From Symsagittifera roscoffensis (Eukaryota; Xenacoelomorpha; Acoela; Convolutidae): 64,000 nt of DNA. The position numbers and the translations under genes are program-made. Shown one piece after another: positions 44,401 to 59,400 of the stretch (position 1 is its first letter; each line of letters opens with the position of its first letter). Below the pieces are notes generated by a model that was not told the DNA's origin, did not search any database, and saw only the letters and a list, made by a program, of their open reading frames with translations. Location of the stretch: assembly GCF_963678635.1 (NCBI RefSeq), contig NC_087065.1, positions 19,665,623 through 19,729,622 of the forward strand. The letters are read 5' to 3'.

Positions 44401-47400
44401 AATCAAACATAAACAAGAACAAAGAACAACAAAAATGAAATGAAGCTTACCTTGGTCTGTAAACAAGGAATTTGACTACTATGTAATAGTGCTAGTCAAT
44501 CTCGGTACAGTACGTAGATATTGGCTATTTATAATCACACTATCTTATCATTTTTTGTGTTTTGTCGCCGATAAAAGGCCCAAATATTTTCTCATCATAC
44601 CTCGGAGTCTTTGACGACCAGATTCTCCTCTGGTTTCTCTTCCAGAGTCCAGTCCACATTCTTGATCTGCTCGTCCATGTTGAGGTCGGAGAGGATCTTA
44701 CCGATGCGGGCATTCCGGTCGTTGATCCTGTTCATCTCCTGCTCCTTCCCCCGGAACACTTCGTCGAAGTCCTTGTTGAACGTGTTCTTCAGACTGTGGA
44801 TCGAATCCTAAAATAGAACGAGACTGATATTTGCAATGTTTAAGTATAGTGGGTGATCATTATAGTGTATAGTGGGTAGTTATGTCCCCGTCGCTTCTCG
44901 GAAACTATACTAAGCAAATTTGAGAGGAAAAAACAAGCCATCGGTTACTAGCTTTAGCGAAAAAAGAAGTGGATATTTTTTCTGGGTTGGAGACATTGAT
45001 TTTCGATTTCAAGAAAGGAAACCTTTAAATACAACACTGAACACACGGTAGATTGGCACATAGTTCATTCAAACTCTACAATATGTCAGGCGGCAACACG
45101 ACAACACTTTTCCAAGACAAAAAATCCAGTTTTCCAATATTTCAAAACAATTCAAAGGTGATTAACTATTTAAGGACTTTGACAGCACTGTAACCTCCAG
45201 GTGGCATACAAACGAGCCAAGTATTGACCAGCAACCATCTAAGGGAGCCGGAAGTACTTAAAAATTGCATATTATATAACGATGGAAAAAATATGCAAAA
45301 GTCACCACAAATGACTAAGCTTTGGCTGTTATATACACTCTGCTCTATTTTGCTTCGCTTATATTTCGGCTAGTTTGTTCAAACTTTTACCTTTAGTAGC
45401 ACAATTTGGTTTATCTTCTGCTCCTTGGAGTGTATGTGCAGTTGGGGATATAGGAGTGGGTTGTGCCCCCCATACTTGGAACTGAGACTGCCGTCTGTGG
45501 AGTAGTAGACCCCCACTGCCTCCCCCTCCTCCTCCTGCTGCTCCTCCGCAGTCTCATCCTCCTCATCGTCCTTAAAAATGCAGATTTTTTAATTAGAATA
45601 AAAGCATCGATTAATGCAGAGGTTTGACATAGAGATGTAGATATATGTTACATTTGTAAAGAGGTTAGGAAATGATGTTTTGTTGGAGTTAACAGTTAGC
45701 ATCTTTATTGTGGTTAGTTAAAGGTCTAAAATATTGCGGCATAAAGGCTCGACAAGCATGGGAGCGGCGGTGAAGTGGTTATGTCTCCGAATTTCAAAAG
45801 AAGGGTCGGATGTTCGAAGCCCAACATGATCCTTTCTCGCTGCTTGAGGGCGTAGCAACATTACTAAGCCCAGAAAAACAGACAAAAAATTGCATTTAGA
45901 CCTTAAACAGAGGTTCTCCGTAAAAACCAGAACAGCTCATATGTTGATCCTTTCCCTTGTGGATAAATATAGTTAACAATTATGTCCCCGTTGGTTCTCG
46001 AATACTATACTAATCAAATTTTGGAGGACAAAAAACAAGCCAGCCATTGCTAGCTTTAAGGAAAAACAAGAAGTGGATGTTTTTAACCTTTGAACACAAC
46101 ACACGGTATATTGGCACTTAGTTCATTCAAACTCTGCAATATCAATATCAGGCGGCAACGCGACAAAGCTATGTAAAAAAGAACTCAGATGAACAACTGT
46201 TCAATTGCAGTCAAGACAGGGCAACAGTTGACAAAATCACAATAGCAGCTATGCAGAAAAAATTAAAGCAAAGGAAAATAAATCAAACAAAGTCAAGTAA
46301 AACAAAGCGTTTTTTATCAGCATTGCACTGTACAATCGGTAAAACTTAGAGAATTTGATTCCTCATAAAAATTGGCTTTGAAAACAGCAGTTGTATCAAG
46401 CAAACAACGCTCATAGAGAAAAAGCTAATAACAGGGAGAAAAAGCTAATAACAGGGAGAAAAGCTTCGCAGAAGGAAATTTTGCCGAATAAATCTAAAAA
46501 CTGTGAGAAAAAAAATATTTCAGCGTTGAAAATCCAAAAAAAGATACACAGAAGCAAAACGGAGCTACGCATCACTTGAGATGCATCACAAAAAAATCAC
46601 GACGGGCCATCACAAGAAATAAGGACAAACGCCACGAAAATCTATCGTGTTTTTAGCGCCATTTGTACTTTCCTTTTTGGAGAGCGTAATTTACCTTTTT
46701 TCAGCTACTGAATTGGGATTCAAACTGCGAAAAATTAAATGTGAGCTTGAACATGTTTGAAGACGTTTTGTTAAAATAACCCCCCCAAAAAATTGGAATT
46801 TCAGGACCTAACTGTTGGTCTTCATTTTTTAACGACACTTGAAAAGCAAAAACATAGCCAACAGACAGTTGGAAAAGAGTCAATGAACGCGTGTTAACAG
46901 AAAAAAAAATGACTTGTTTTTAGAAAAAAAAACTTCAACTTGCAAATTTCAAGGAAAAAATAGATGGCCTTGAAACTGTATGACTTTGTGAAACAATTTA
47001 TGATGCCCCATTTCGGATATAAATTGCGAATTTTTTTAATTTCACTAGTTTTTTAATAAGCTGATAAACACTTTAATTTCACTACTTTTTTAGCTGATAA
47101 ATTGTTCTAAAATGATTTACAGCAAAATTATTGGTCCAAAACTTTATCTTATATTTGAGAGCACTTTTGTTATAACCAAACCTACAAAACTTGAACCATA
47201 GCCAAATAACAGGTGGAAAAGAGTAATGAAAACAAGGAAACTGAAAAAAATGACTTGTTTTTTAGAAAAAAAACTTCAACTTGCGAATTTCGAGGAAAAA
47301 ATAGATGGCCTTGAAGCTCTTTGAACAGAATAGGATCGGCACTTTTTCAATAAAATTAACCTAATTGCCTGCTGTTGCATTTTTGAAACAGTACTTCTTT

Positions 47401-50400
47401 GCGTTGGCAGATCAATGCGAGCAAACCTCAGTGCCACTTCTTTCCTCCACAGCGGTCAAAAAAATAATTGAGCTCAAAAATTTCCTTCAAAATGAAAAGA
47501 CAAAAAAGCCTTATAAAAAAGTTTTAAAAGCTCACATCTTGTTGAAAACAAAATCGAGGGAATATAGCAACAGAAGCTCATCGAGCCAAAAAAAAGTGAG
47601 CCAAAAATCCAATAAACGGAAAACATCAGCCAGATTTCAATATTGCCGCCCAAAAACAGGAAATCAGCAAAAGACCTCAGAGACAAAGATATTTTTAAAA
47701 GTTTGGAAAAAAACGTATCACTGATTTTTTAACGCAAACTCTAACGAGAGCACGACATAAAGAAGTTTTATGAAGTGCGATAAGAAAAAGTTGAAATAAG
47801 CCTCGAGTTAATAAAAATTCGGACATGTCTCGTATTCGATCCTACGACCTACTGCGACCTAGAGATTATAAATCCCACGCGCTAGCAACTCAGTCACGGA
47901 CGCTTAATTGATCACAAACACTACCCACAAAGAAAGCAGAGAACAGATGCTATGCAATTTCCAGTGTACAGTGAAATTTCCAGATAAGTGAACACTTTCA
48001 ATGAGCAAATTTATGTGCGAGTTAGCTTAGAAAAAAGAAGGTTCGTAGTAATACACTACGCTGATCACATTCACTTCTTGTATCACATTGACTTCTTGAA
48101 TATCATTAACCTCACGGATGGACCTACACAGTGGTGATATACTTGACAATATACAACACTTTGCTAACGGACTGAAAAAATCTCGCGTTGTATTAGACTC
48201 TGTTTATTGGAACTATCAGAGCACCACACACCAAACTATTCAAACTTGCACGATTTGACCAGAAAAACCCACGTAAAGATCTTCCAAAGAGCATTAAAAG
48301 GACAAAAAATAGAATCAGAATGATAGAGGTTGTGACGATGCGATGAACACGCACAACATTTTACCACGTCGTTATAGGTTTCTCCGTCATGAACGTGACT
48401 CCTAGTTGAGTCAAAAGTGGTATTTTTTCCTCCATTATGGGAAACGGAGGTTCCATCCCCTCCGTGGCTATTGGGAACTGTGGGGGAGTCCTGAGTTTCA
48501 GGGGCCACACCCCTGTAAGCCGTATCGTATCTTCCCTCTTGGACACTTGTCGAGGAGTCCGTGGCAAATGTGATGTACTGCAGATTTCAAGCATTCATGG
48601 TTACTTTTCACAAACAGAAGCAGTTAGTTAAAAACTTTGGCTAAAATAGCTTATAATTTTAGCTAAAACATTTCGGCAGAATTTGGATGAAATTATAGTT
48701 TGAAGCAAGCTTTCTAGCCTCTTGTGTAAGACAATCGTATTTGCAACATAAGTGATGTGAAAAATATTTTGCTGCTACAAATTGGAAAATTGTTCGTGCG
48801 AAAAATTAAAAAATTTTCGTTTTTTAGATTTTTGCATGAAATAGGCTTGGTCTCAAAGTTTCGCTTTCCGGCAAAATTGGGCAACTGATTCAAATCCAAA
48901 AAGAGTGCATAGCGTTGAATCAAACTAGAACATGACAAATAAAAATTGACACATTATTAATGAAATAAACAAAGAAACTCATTTTTGGTATAGATACAAT
49001 TGAGACGGAAAGGATACTAAAAATGCAGTCCAATTTTTGCTCAAAACTTACATCTCTTTTGTCCTGTTTGGCCGCAGCCGCATCCACCATTTCCACTTTC
49101 CTCACCCTGGTCACAAATGCTAATTCCTCCTTCTCCTTTTCACTCCTCTCACACAGGGGGAAGTTGGACACTATCATGCCCTTGCCAAAACCCCGCAGAC
49201 TCTTTCCCTTTATGGTCATCTTGTCCCAGCACTCTTGTTTCATCACACTACGCACGAACATTTTGGCCAGGTTTTCCAGTTCTAATGACTCGTAGGCCTA
49301 TAAAAAAAACTGTGTGCATTGAAAATGTAATCCCGACAGAGTGTAAGGCGCGCGGAGCTGAGCAATGAGGGCCGTGGGTTCGAATCTAACTTCGACCCCG
49401 GTCTGAGGGATCCCAATTTCATCCGCATCCTCGAGGTTGGAGCGACTAGGGCGCAATGGACAACACCCCCTCCCCCTTGAAAACTGTGCAGTAGGTAGAC
49501 TGGGGGCAACCAAAAAACGATGTTATCTCAGAAACTTTCTCAGGCCTTTGGAGCTTTGAAGACAAAAACTGTATAAAAAAACTTCAAAGCCTAGAGTATG
49601 AAATTCAATAGTTTTTACTGCGAATGACGCTGACCTTTGCCACTTGTTGGTCACCTTCTGCCTTCATTCTATTATAATCATCAGTGTCGAGTACAAACTC
49701 ATTCCTCTCCAGTTTCTCAATATCAGGAGCCGCTTCATTGGATTCAATCATGGCCTCATGTTGCTTCCTCAGATACTTGATCTCAGAGAGGATCTCCCTT
49801 TTCATTGGCTCGTACGATTTGTCCTCCTCTTTGATGCCGGCTACCAGTGCTAGTTCCTTGCACGTGGGGTCACTGGAGAGATTGGGGAGGGGCACGCGGT
49901 AGTCATCATTGTCGTCACCCATAGCCTGAAACAAATTCTACTGAGCAGCCGGTTAAGTTTACTATTTCACAGATTGTATCTTGGCATCTTGCCTTAATGT
50001 CAAATTTTGTTCGGGAAAATAAATTAAATATTTTAAGCTAACGTTTGAAGAGTCCATATCTTCTATGACCTGCATGGGTACTGACTCTGACTTCATGGTC
50101 TCCAGCGCCTCATTCTCTCCCTTGGAGAACTGGAGGACCCTGGAGATGAAGTCCTTCTGCAGTGAGGCACACTCATTCTGCACACTCTTGTGCTTCCCAG
50201 AGGGCCTGAAAACAAAATTGACCAACTGTCAATTAGAAAAAGAAGAAAAAATTACATCAAAAAAATTCACTTGATTTCAATTATTACAGGAACGGTTAGA
50301 CAGCGGGACCTGTTGGCTTACACTTCGTGTACCTGCAACCAAAAAGTCGGAAAATGTTTGCAATATTTTTTGGATTCTTCCTCTAGGCGCTGTGAATGGG

Positions 50401-53400
50401 ATCATATTACGGCTAAAACAACGTTGAAGATAGATCATTTGTCTCACTCATTAGAAAGTGCTTTAAGTTCATATTGGTCTCAATACGAAAAAAATAGGAA
50501 CAATTTTTCTCAACACTGAAACGTCTTTTTTTGGAATCTGAATCAGGATAATTAAAATTGAAAATTGGGCAAAAAAAACACTAGCTCATCCAGTTCCTTC
50601 AGGTGTTTTTCCTTTTGGTCGAAACAATAAAAAAAACTTTTGAGCCTAAATTAGTGTGTACTAAAAAATTTCAAATACCTTCGAATTATGTTTCAATGGG
50701 TATCAGAGGTTAAATCATAAGAGGTTTTAACTACAGCAAAAATGCAACTTGGAAACACTTGTTGAAATCAGCTTAAAACTTTTAAATGAAAAATAGCAGT
50801 CTAGCCAAAAACTGATCAAAATAAAGTTCACACTACGATTGCTGGCAGCCTGTTTCAAATAACTCAACATCAAAAACGCTGCATAAAACCTATTTTATTT
50901 TTAAAATAACTCGAAACTTACGGAGAAAAAAACATGAAATGTATTCAAAGCTCTCACATGATTTTATAAGCTGCCACAACCCCATCTTGGCCCAAACAGA
51001 TCAGGAACTTCGCATCGGTCGAGAAGAACATTTGCTTTACGCCTCCACTTTCCAAATGGAAACAGACCCTGGCAACCGAGTTCGCATCCAGGGAGTCCAG
51101 GGATCCTACTCGGATGGTTCCGTCTGAGGACCCGGAGGCCAGCCACTTTTTGTTGCCATTGATGGCGAGGCACTTGACCACCCCATGGCCGGGAAGCGTG
51201 TATGCTGGCTTCATAGGGGCTAATCTTTCACTTGGCTGAAAAGATATACATATTTATGATGTGGAGAACAAAGTAAATTTTTTCAGCAAATTGATAGCGA
51301 AGTTTCTACAATCAGAGTTGGCGGTATGATCAATGAAAGACAGCTAATATATCATTGTATTTAGTTGATCGCCATCTGTTCGCTATTTCTCGGAACCCAA
51401 TGTCTATTTGAAAAATCGGAAACTATTTATGGTACGCACAGGGAACAATGAAACCTAGAAAGGTTACGCAGCATTATTTAGACAACCGCGTAGTCATACT
51501 CATCGGTAAGCAGACAAATACTATATTCACCAATCAGAATCGAGATGAGAAAGCAAATTTACGAAATAAGTAATTATTAATTATTAATTTGTTCCTTGTC
51601 TCGATTCTGATTGGTTAATATAGTATTCGTCTGTTTACTGACGAGTATAAACACACGGTTGTCTAAATACAGACCGCACTCCCTTAGAATGAACTAAAGC
51701 GATGATACTTTGTTGCATGAACTAAAATGTGAAACCTTGAATCTTTTAGTGGCAAACAAGTCATCCTCAGAGTCAATCTGTAAAAAGCCAAACAAATAAA
51801 GTTTGAGAATTCAACTTAAACATGAATGCAACTTAAGCAGAATATAAGCGCAAAGACAAAATTTGGAGAGCCATTGACCCAAAAACAAAATTGTGTTATT
51901 TGAGATATCAACTGTAATACATCAAAATTAAATTCAGGTTTCTCATGAAAATTGAACTGAATTCCATGCGCATTTAATAGGCGGTACAGAAAAAATAATT
52001 AAAAACAAATTTCAAAAGAAGCACAGGTGCCTGTAAGAGCAATTCGAAAGAAATTTTGAATGAAACGAAATTTTTGAACAAGGAATTCTAGAATAACAGA
52101 TATTCTAGAACATTCTATTTCCAGTCTACCTTCTTGGGGTACTCCTCGATGAGTTTGATGGCATGTATTGGTTTCCTGTGGGTTCCAAATAGTAGATGTT
52201 TGTCAGGAGTCACTTGGCATCCGAAGTTGACGGTGCCCAGATTCATACTGATCCTGTTCACTGCACTTTCTTTCAAGTCTCCCTTGGCAGACTCGAAGCA
52301 GTCGGAGGATTCTGTGAAACATTATACTTTTAAATACAGGATATAAAGTTTTTCTGATGGATATAAAGTTAATTCAATGGTGTCAGTGCATCGGACGGAA
52401 GAACAATTACGTAACACTTAATGTGATATCAACAAAACTTCCCAAATCAAGAGTTTCAAGGAAACTAATCTTAAGCTAGGAAGTATTAATTCCAGTTAGC
52501 AGCCTTGCGGCAGCAAGTACACATAGTTTGAAAAGGAAATGGAGAAGAAAATTTGTGGATCCGATCCGTTCACTGATTATTCACTTAAATTACTTTCGAA
52601 CAGAAGATAGAAGGATGCAAAGATGGTTCGAACATTTGATGTCCAGAAATACATTCGAAATAATGTGGAAAATTTCAGTCTTTTAATTAAGGAAAACTAT
52701 GAAAAATTAATTAATTAAAAATTGAACTAAACCATAATTTTGACTTACTTTTTAGAATACTGGATGTGACGTCAATTTGCGTGTACCTATAGTGTCCTTC
52801 GACCGTCTTCGGGTCATCAGGGTAAGGATTAGATGTCACTATGACCCTCGTAGTATCATCAGATAACTTGAATGTGTCCATTTCATGGACTGTTCCCTGT
52901 ACAAAGAGGTAGCCTATGGTTTCGAACTTCTTAGAAGCACAGCCATTGAAGAGCCATAGTGAGTCATCAGTCCCGCAGCCCACCATGAAGAAAGATCCGT
53001 CTACGCTAAATCTGAGGCAAAATAAAAAAGGAGGAAGATTAAACACGAAGCACAATATTATAAGATGAGAAAGAAATGCGTAGAGTCAAGAAAACTTTCG
53101 CGTACCGTAATTTAAAAAAAAAGAAAACAAACAATCGAAAAAAATGATTGAAGCAACAAATTCAGTCCAAATCCGACGGAAGTTCAAAGTTCAGCCACAA
53201 TGCTTTGAATTGCTCAGAAGACGAGTTGGGAAACCATTTGTAATTCACTCACACATAATGATAACAACTCCAAAATTCACTGTTTGAAATTTTTCAGACA
53301 AAGATTTACAAGAATCATATTTACAAATTTTATTTCGTTTTACAGGGGCTTGAGTAATATAAGGCCGAAAAAAAAACATTTTAACAAATAATTCGAAATT

Positions 53401-56400
53401 TGGAAATTAGTGTCTTAGCAAAATCTGTAGAAAAAACCAAAGGAAAAAAACGATAGCATATACACTAGATAAAAAAAACAACAGTTTAAATAATTATCAA
53501 GCCGAAAACCACGGCCAACTTTCATAACGAAAAACAAAATTTTTGATCAGACAAAGAATATAAAAAAAAATTAGTTGAATAAAAACTAAAGAAACATATG
53601 AACAGTTTTTAGTATGAACCCCAAAAAAGTGGAAAATGAGAAGAATGATCGGTGCTTTTATGACCGGTGCTAATTTAATAAAAACTCGACCATTTTGAGA
53701 AAACTGGATCAATAGATACATTTTTAATACGACTGAAAAATCTGAACATTAAAATCCTTTTTCGAAACTAGACATCGATCACGTTTTTCGTGACGTTTAT
53801 TCTTTTGCTGTATAATGTAGAGTTTGCCTTCCTTTAACAATAGAAATGGACTGAAATAAAAAAATCAAAAGTCAAACCACGAAAATTCAAAGTTGAGAGT
53901 GCACAAACTTTAAGGCTTTTCCCTGAACAAAAAACACAAAAAATCACCACAACCTATATAAGAGTCTTCACTACGTTCATTACTTTTGATAAACAATTTA
54001 GGATACAAAAAATATACTAAGAGAAAATAACCGGTATCTATAGAAACATAACAGAAAACAGCTCACGATGACAATCCAAAACGATAATTCTAACTTTTGA
54101 GTTAAAAATTATCAAAAACTTTCAGAAAAAAAGAAGACTTTTTGATTTGGTAGCACTTCAAGCCTACTAGTCCCTAGTCTATCAATTAAAAGAGTTACCG
54201 TACTTTTCACAAAATATACTACAAAAACAATGAAGGCTATACAAAAAACTAATTAATGACAAAAAACTTAATCGGAAAACTATGCAAAATGAAATTGCAC
54301 AAAAAGGAAGTTCCTAAAAGTAGCTCCAAAAAGGAAAAAATAAAGAATGAAACAGCAAAAAAGCCTTGAAATATATATTTTTTAAATGTCATCTATCGGA
54401 CTTGAATCACAGCCCTGGAAATTACGAGTCTAAGGATTTCCTATCTCCGCCATTTGGGCTTGCAATGCTTTTACACTAGCCACCAATAGCGCGAATCGAA
54501 CACATGTTTTTAATTTGCTAATGCTATGCAGCAAGACTGAACACCAAAACGAACATATTTTTGCAAGTTGGATTAGAAAAAATAGCAGATTCGTGATATG
54601 AAGCTACGCTCGCTACCTCGCTTGTGTAAATAATGGCAGCTTGAATCTTACTTGATGGATGAGACCGGGTTCTCTGATACGTGTATTCTGTGTATGACGT
54701 GCATGTTGTCAGGAGACACCACACTCACGCAGAGACAGTATCCGGACTCCGTGCCGACCATGACCACTCCACAAGAGGGACTGCTCTCCAGGCATGTCAC
54801 CTGGTCATACAAAATTCCAACTTTGGGGTGTACAAAATGTATCCGCAATACAATAGGATAGCCAAAAAAACTGCAGTTAGCACTTAGGCAGGAGCACATC
54901 AGCGGGTCTCCGTAAAGAGTTGGACAGCTCATATGACGGTCCTTTTCTTCGTGGATAATTCGTCTCACTCTTAATCAAATCATTATACATGACTATACGA
55001 AAAACCCTCAATGCAAAAAGAAAAACTTCAAAGTTTGAGAAAATCGACAACTCGCAAAATATTTATCATTAGTTTAAGGACTGCAACTTGCTTACTAGCT
55101 AGCTTCGCTTATAATCACGAGTTATGTGATGCGCTTGATCCAGGGTCTGTCAGTAACCTAATTTTGGTTTACTATTTCAAGAAATAAGTTCAATTAAATA
55201 TCTATTTTTACGAGTTGTCACTCTCTTCAAAACTTGTCAAAATATGTCTTTTTTTCCAAGTTGCCTTATCCTTATGGTCATACATCTATCACATATCAGT
55301 TCAAATTTTTGGCACAGTTCAAATTTTTCGCGCAGCTCAAATTTTTGGCACAGTTCAAATTTTTCGCGCAGTTCAAATTTTTGGCACAGTCACCGAAGTT
55401 TTGTAGACAGAGAAAAGGAGAAATCAAAAATTTCAAAAATCTTATTGACTAAACGTTCACCACATCGCAAAAAATGTGATTATTTTTTTCAAAAACTAAC
55501 ATTTTTATCAAAAAACTGTTTCAAAATTATGTTTAATAAAATAGCTTAGTAATTGCAAGTAAAAAACTTCAATTGATTGAAGCCGGTGTCTTTCACTCGA
55601 GCATCTTTCAATCGAGCAAGTTAAAAAACGGGTTAAAATAAAAAAGCGGATATTAGAAGAGTTACCTTGTCCTGTCCGAGAGCGATGCTTCCGACTAGTT
55701 TGTGCACATCCATAGTCCACACTTGCATAGTCCCATCCTCGCGAACAGTCTGGAGAAGAAAAATAGAGTAGGATAATTGCATTGAGCTTTGAAAAACGTA
55801 TGATTGATCATTTGTTGTGGTTATTTATCACCTTAGTAAAAGCAAAAATACAGGATTGAAAGACTTTTTAATGAAAAAAAAAGTTTTTCTGCTATAACTG
55901 CAAACTGTAAGTTTCCGGAGAAATGCGTTCAACGCTTCTAGACAGGAACTTACGGCCAACATGTCGTTTCCCGGGAAAATTGGCTGGGCGAAGGAGAACT
56001 TGCCACAACTGTAGTCCTCGTACACTTCCACACTATTCGTTGATGGTTGATAGATAAGAACAGAACCCTAAACACACAAATCTATTTTATTCTTCTAAGA
56101 AATCGAAGAACACAAGCTTTGATATAGAACTAAGCCGAGCTTCGCATTACTTACAAAAAAATATTGTAGTATGCAAACTTAAACACAGAGGCGAAGCTGC
56201 GCTTTTATTATTATTATAACACTATTTATTATTATTATAACACTAGCGAGAACACGACAAAAAAGAAGCTTTTTGAAATGAAATAAGAAACAACAGAAAA
56301 AAGCCTCAAATTAGTAACTCTTTGCCAGGTTTTTTAAGACCATTTATCCGCGAGGGAAAGAAACAACACACTTGCTGTACCGCTGTTGTTGCTCCTGCTT

Positions 56401-59400
56401 GAGAACTACATGTAATTTTTTTGGTTATTTTTCTGGGCTGGGTAATGTTGCCTCACCCTCACGCAACGATCAAGGATCATGGCGGGTCTCGCACGTCCAA
56501 CCCTTCGATTGAGAGGCGGAGACCTAATCACTTCACCACTGCTCCCCTCACCACCGCTACGTATCGGATTCGAACTTGCGACCTCGAGATTTAGAGTCTC
56601 ACACCGTGCCCTCTCGGCCACGACCGCTTAAAAATGTCTATTGTATTTGATGCCACTTTTGCTGCATCGCTTTGACAATTAATTACTATATAAGCTGCTT
56701 TGTTTGTGACTAGTGTACAAATAAAGTAGCTATATATCGCAATAAATTGCCAAGGCGATGCAGCAAAAGTGGCACCAAATACAAATAGAGACAATTTTGC
56801 AAGTAGTAATTCGGAATATAACAAACTGAAGGCATCCACACTAATTTTGCAAGTAATAAATTGGAAATCACAAAATCAAATTATGTATTTCAAAAAAATT
56901 GCGAGATATATTGAGTTAGAAAACTTCTGAAATCGAGTTTTTATTTTTGTTATGTTGTATGATATAAATATTTTTTTCGGTTCATTTGACGATTTCAAAA
57001 TGTATCAAATGTGTTAACTTATTACGATTCAAATGTCTAGGCACATGCTATCAAAAAGCCGCAATGGTGCCCCAAAAGTGGCACCAATATTTGCGACAAA
57101 GATTAGAAATAAAAGAATAGTCGTACTATGACACTGACGCTCACTAAAGTTCGCCAGTGTAAAGACAAAATTGTAAATCTATACTTAAAAAAAACATGCA
57201 AGATCTCGAGAAGAAGGGCCTACTATCTGTACTCATCTCATTTACAATTCGTAAATACTGAATTGATGAAATATAACCAAAAGCCGGAATCATCAGTAAA
57301 AAAAAGAATTGCGGAAAATCTGCATACCATTACAAAAAAAAAACAATTATCAATTATAAAACTAGAAAAACTATTGCAACTAAATTCTCCGAAGTCCATG
57401 CTATGTTAATTAGGACGACAAAACAATAAACAGATGCAAAAATCTACAAAAAAAGCCGGTAAGCAAAAAGTACGGAACCTCGGCCGAGCTCGAAAGAAAA
57501 GCCAATCAAAAGTCACTCCGACATCAACGGCGCAAACTTAGTGTAATGGAATTGAATTGCTTGCAAAGCAACTGATGAAGCAACACCGATTCTATTGGAC
57601 AATAATTTTGGAGAGCAAGGGATCCGAAACAACGACCTCTTGTCTAGAAGAAAAGTTATTCAGTGGAAGCGTCTAATTCCAAAAAAAATTGATCTCGAAA
57701 ATTGTATGAGAGGGACGTTCTTTTCGCGCAAGTTACTCGCCAATAAAATTTGCAGTTTGGTATCACTCCAAAGCCTTTGGTATTTGAAAAACAAATATCA
57801 CAACAGTTATCTCTGAATTAATCATGCAATGAAATCAATGCGAAATCAAATTTTTGAATTATTAGTTTTACACATAGGTGAAGTTGCACTTTGCATACAC
57901 AAGCAAAAATATGACCAACAACGCTACTGGGAAAAACTGAATGAGTAACACTTTGAGTCTACAAAGTTTCTTAAGTGACGCAAACCAATTATGACGCATT
58001 AGCAGTACCAGTCAATTTGAAAAAAGAAATTTACCAAATAACATGCCTCAATTTATAGAGCGAACGCATTTGAACTATTACACGAAAAATTTCATTAAAA
58101 ACATCCGACCCTACCCAGGTTCGAACCCTTTTGTTTTGTTGCGGGTCTCCTTCCCTACCTCTACTCTACAGATCCATGATACATTGAAGCTAAAGTGCTA
58201 TTTTTAATATAATTGTCTGTGTTAATATCCTTAGCATTGGCTGTACTGATTAGCTGGCTATTGATCGAAATGAACACTTTCAAAAAGAACACATTTTGTC
58301 GCAACAATATTTGCGTTACAACAATATTTGCGTCTTAGGTTGGAAAAAAAAGAAAGTTCATACCATAACACAAGCTTTGCTTGTATAAACACATTTAATA
58401 ATAAATGACTAATTTTTTTATACATCTTTCGCATGCTTTATTTCTCAAATTCTCAAACAAAATTGAGAAGTTTAATTATGTTTTTTTTTCAAAAACTGCG
58501 ACTGTAGAAATTTGGTCCGAAGCATACAAAATGAAACACTTTATTTGATCATTAATTGCATCATTTAGAACTATTTCATTTTTTTTTAAAAATGACAACC
58601 TACACTTGAACAGTTCATAGATATTTGCGCTTTAGAGACCAACCTGCAATTGCAAATAAAAGTTCCTGCATCTTAACTGATGACAATTTTGACGCAGAGG
58701 CGAAGCGGAACTTCGCACGACTTTCGATAGCACAAAAACATAGCATTGCAAACTAGCAGACAAAATGTGAAACGAAATCCACTGAGTCGAAAAAAATCGA
58801 AAAAATGCCGAATAAACCACGCTTATAAACTATCATATTTTTGTTTCGAATGATGATCAATATGATGAAAACAAGCCAACATAGAAAAAGAAAAAATATT
58901 TGAATACTGGCAACTAAGCCTACGAAACTTGGGTAAAATCCGCTTAAGCCAAAAACCAACTTAATTTTTATTATAAAATTTGAGCTGTAACGCTCTGAAA
59001 ATTTTAGGATTTTTATACTTATGTGTTTCGGACGAAGGGAGGTAAAAACTAACTTATTAAAGTTCCTGTCAAATAACACAAAATTAGGTCACTAAGCCGA
59101 AAATAGATAAGTCGAAACAATTTAGGTTGAATAATGCTTTTAGGCTAAAAAAAACGAAAACATACGAAGCCAGGTATCTAAACCTATAAATTAGAGCAGT
59201 AAATCAAACCCATTTGCATTTACAATAAAAATGCTTTGTGGCGTTCCAAATAAGCCGACTTAGCATAATTAGACAAACAATAGGACGGCAATTTTTTTTT
59301 GAAATGGAGTCTTTTCAGTCTGAAAGAACAACAGAACGTGGCCGGGTTCGAACCTAGGATTTTGACGTCCCACGTGTAGTCGTTGCCTCTCGGCCAAGTT

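Noticed and set aside
47365-47724. 119-codon plus-strand open frame
   Set aside because: Ser/Lys-rich and unrecognised, within an intron full of degenerate repeats; probably chance.
56549-56632. Functional tRNA with a CTA-like anticodon (possible suppressor)
   Set aside because: A and B boxes are good, but the T stem and acceptor stem do not pair, and it is fused to a SINE. Treated as a tRNA-derived module.
57128-57816. Two Lys-rich open frames in a CFAP43 intron
   Set aside because: Unrecognised, low-complexity basic composition, and the flanking CFAP43 exons join without them.
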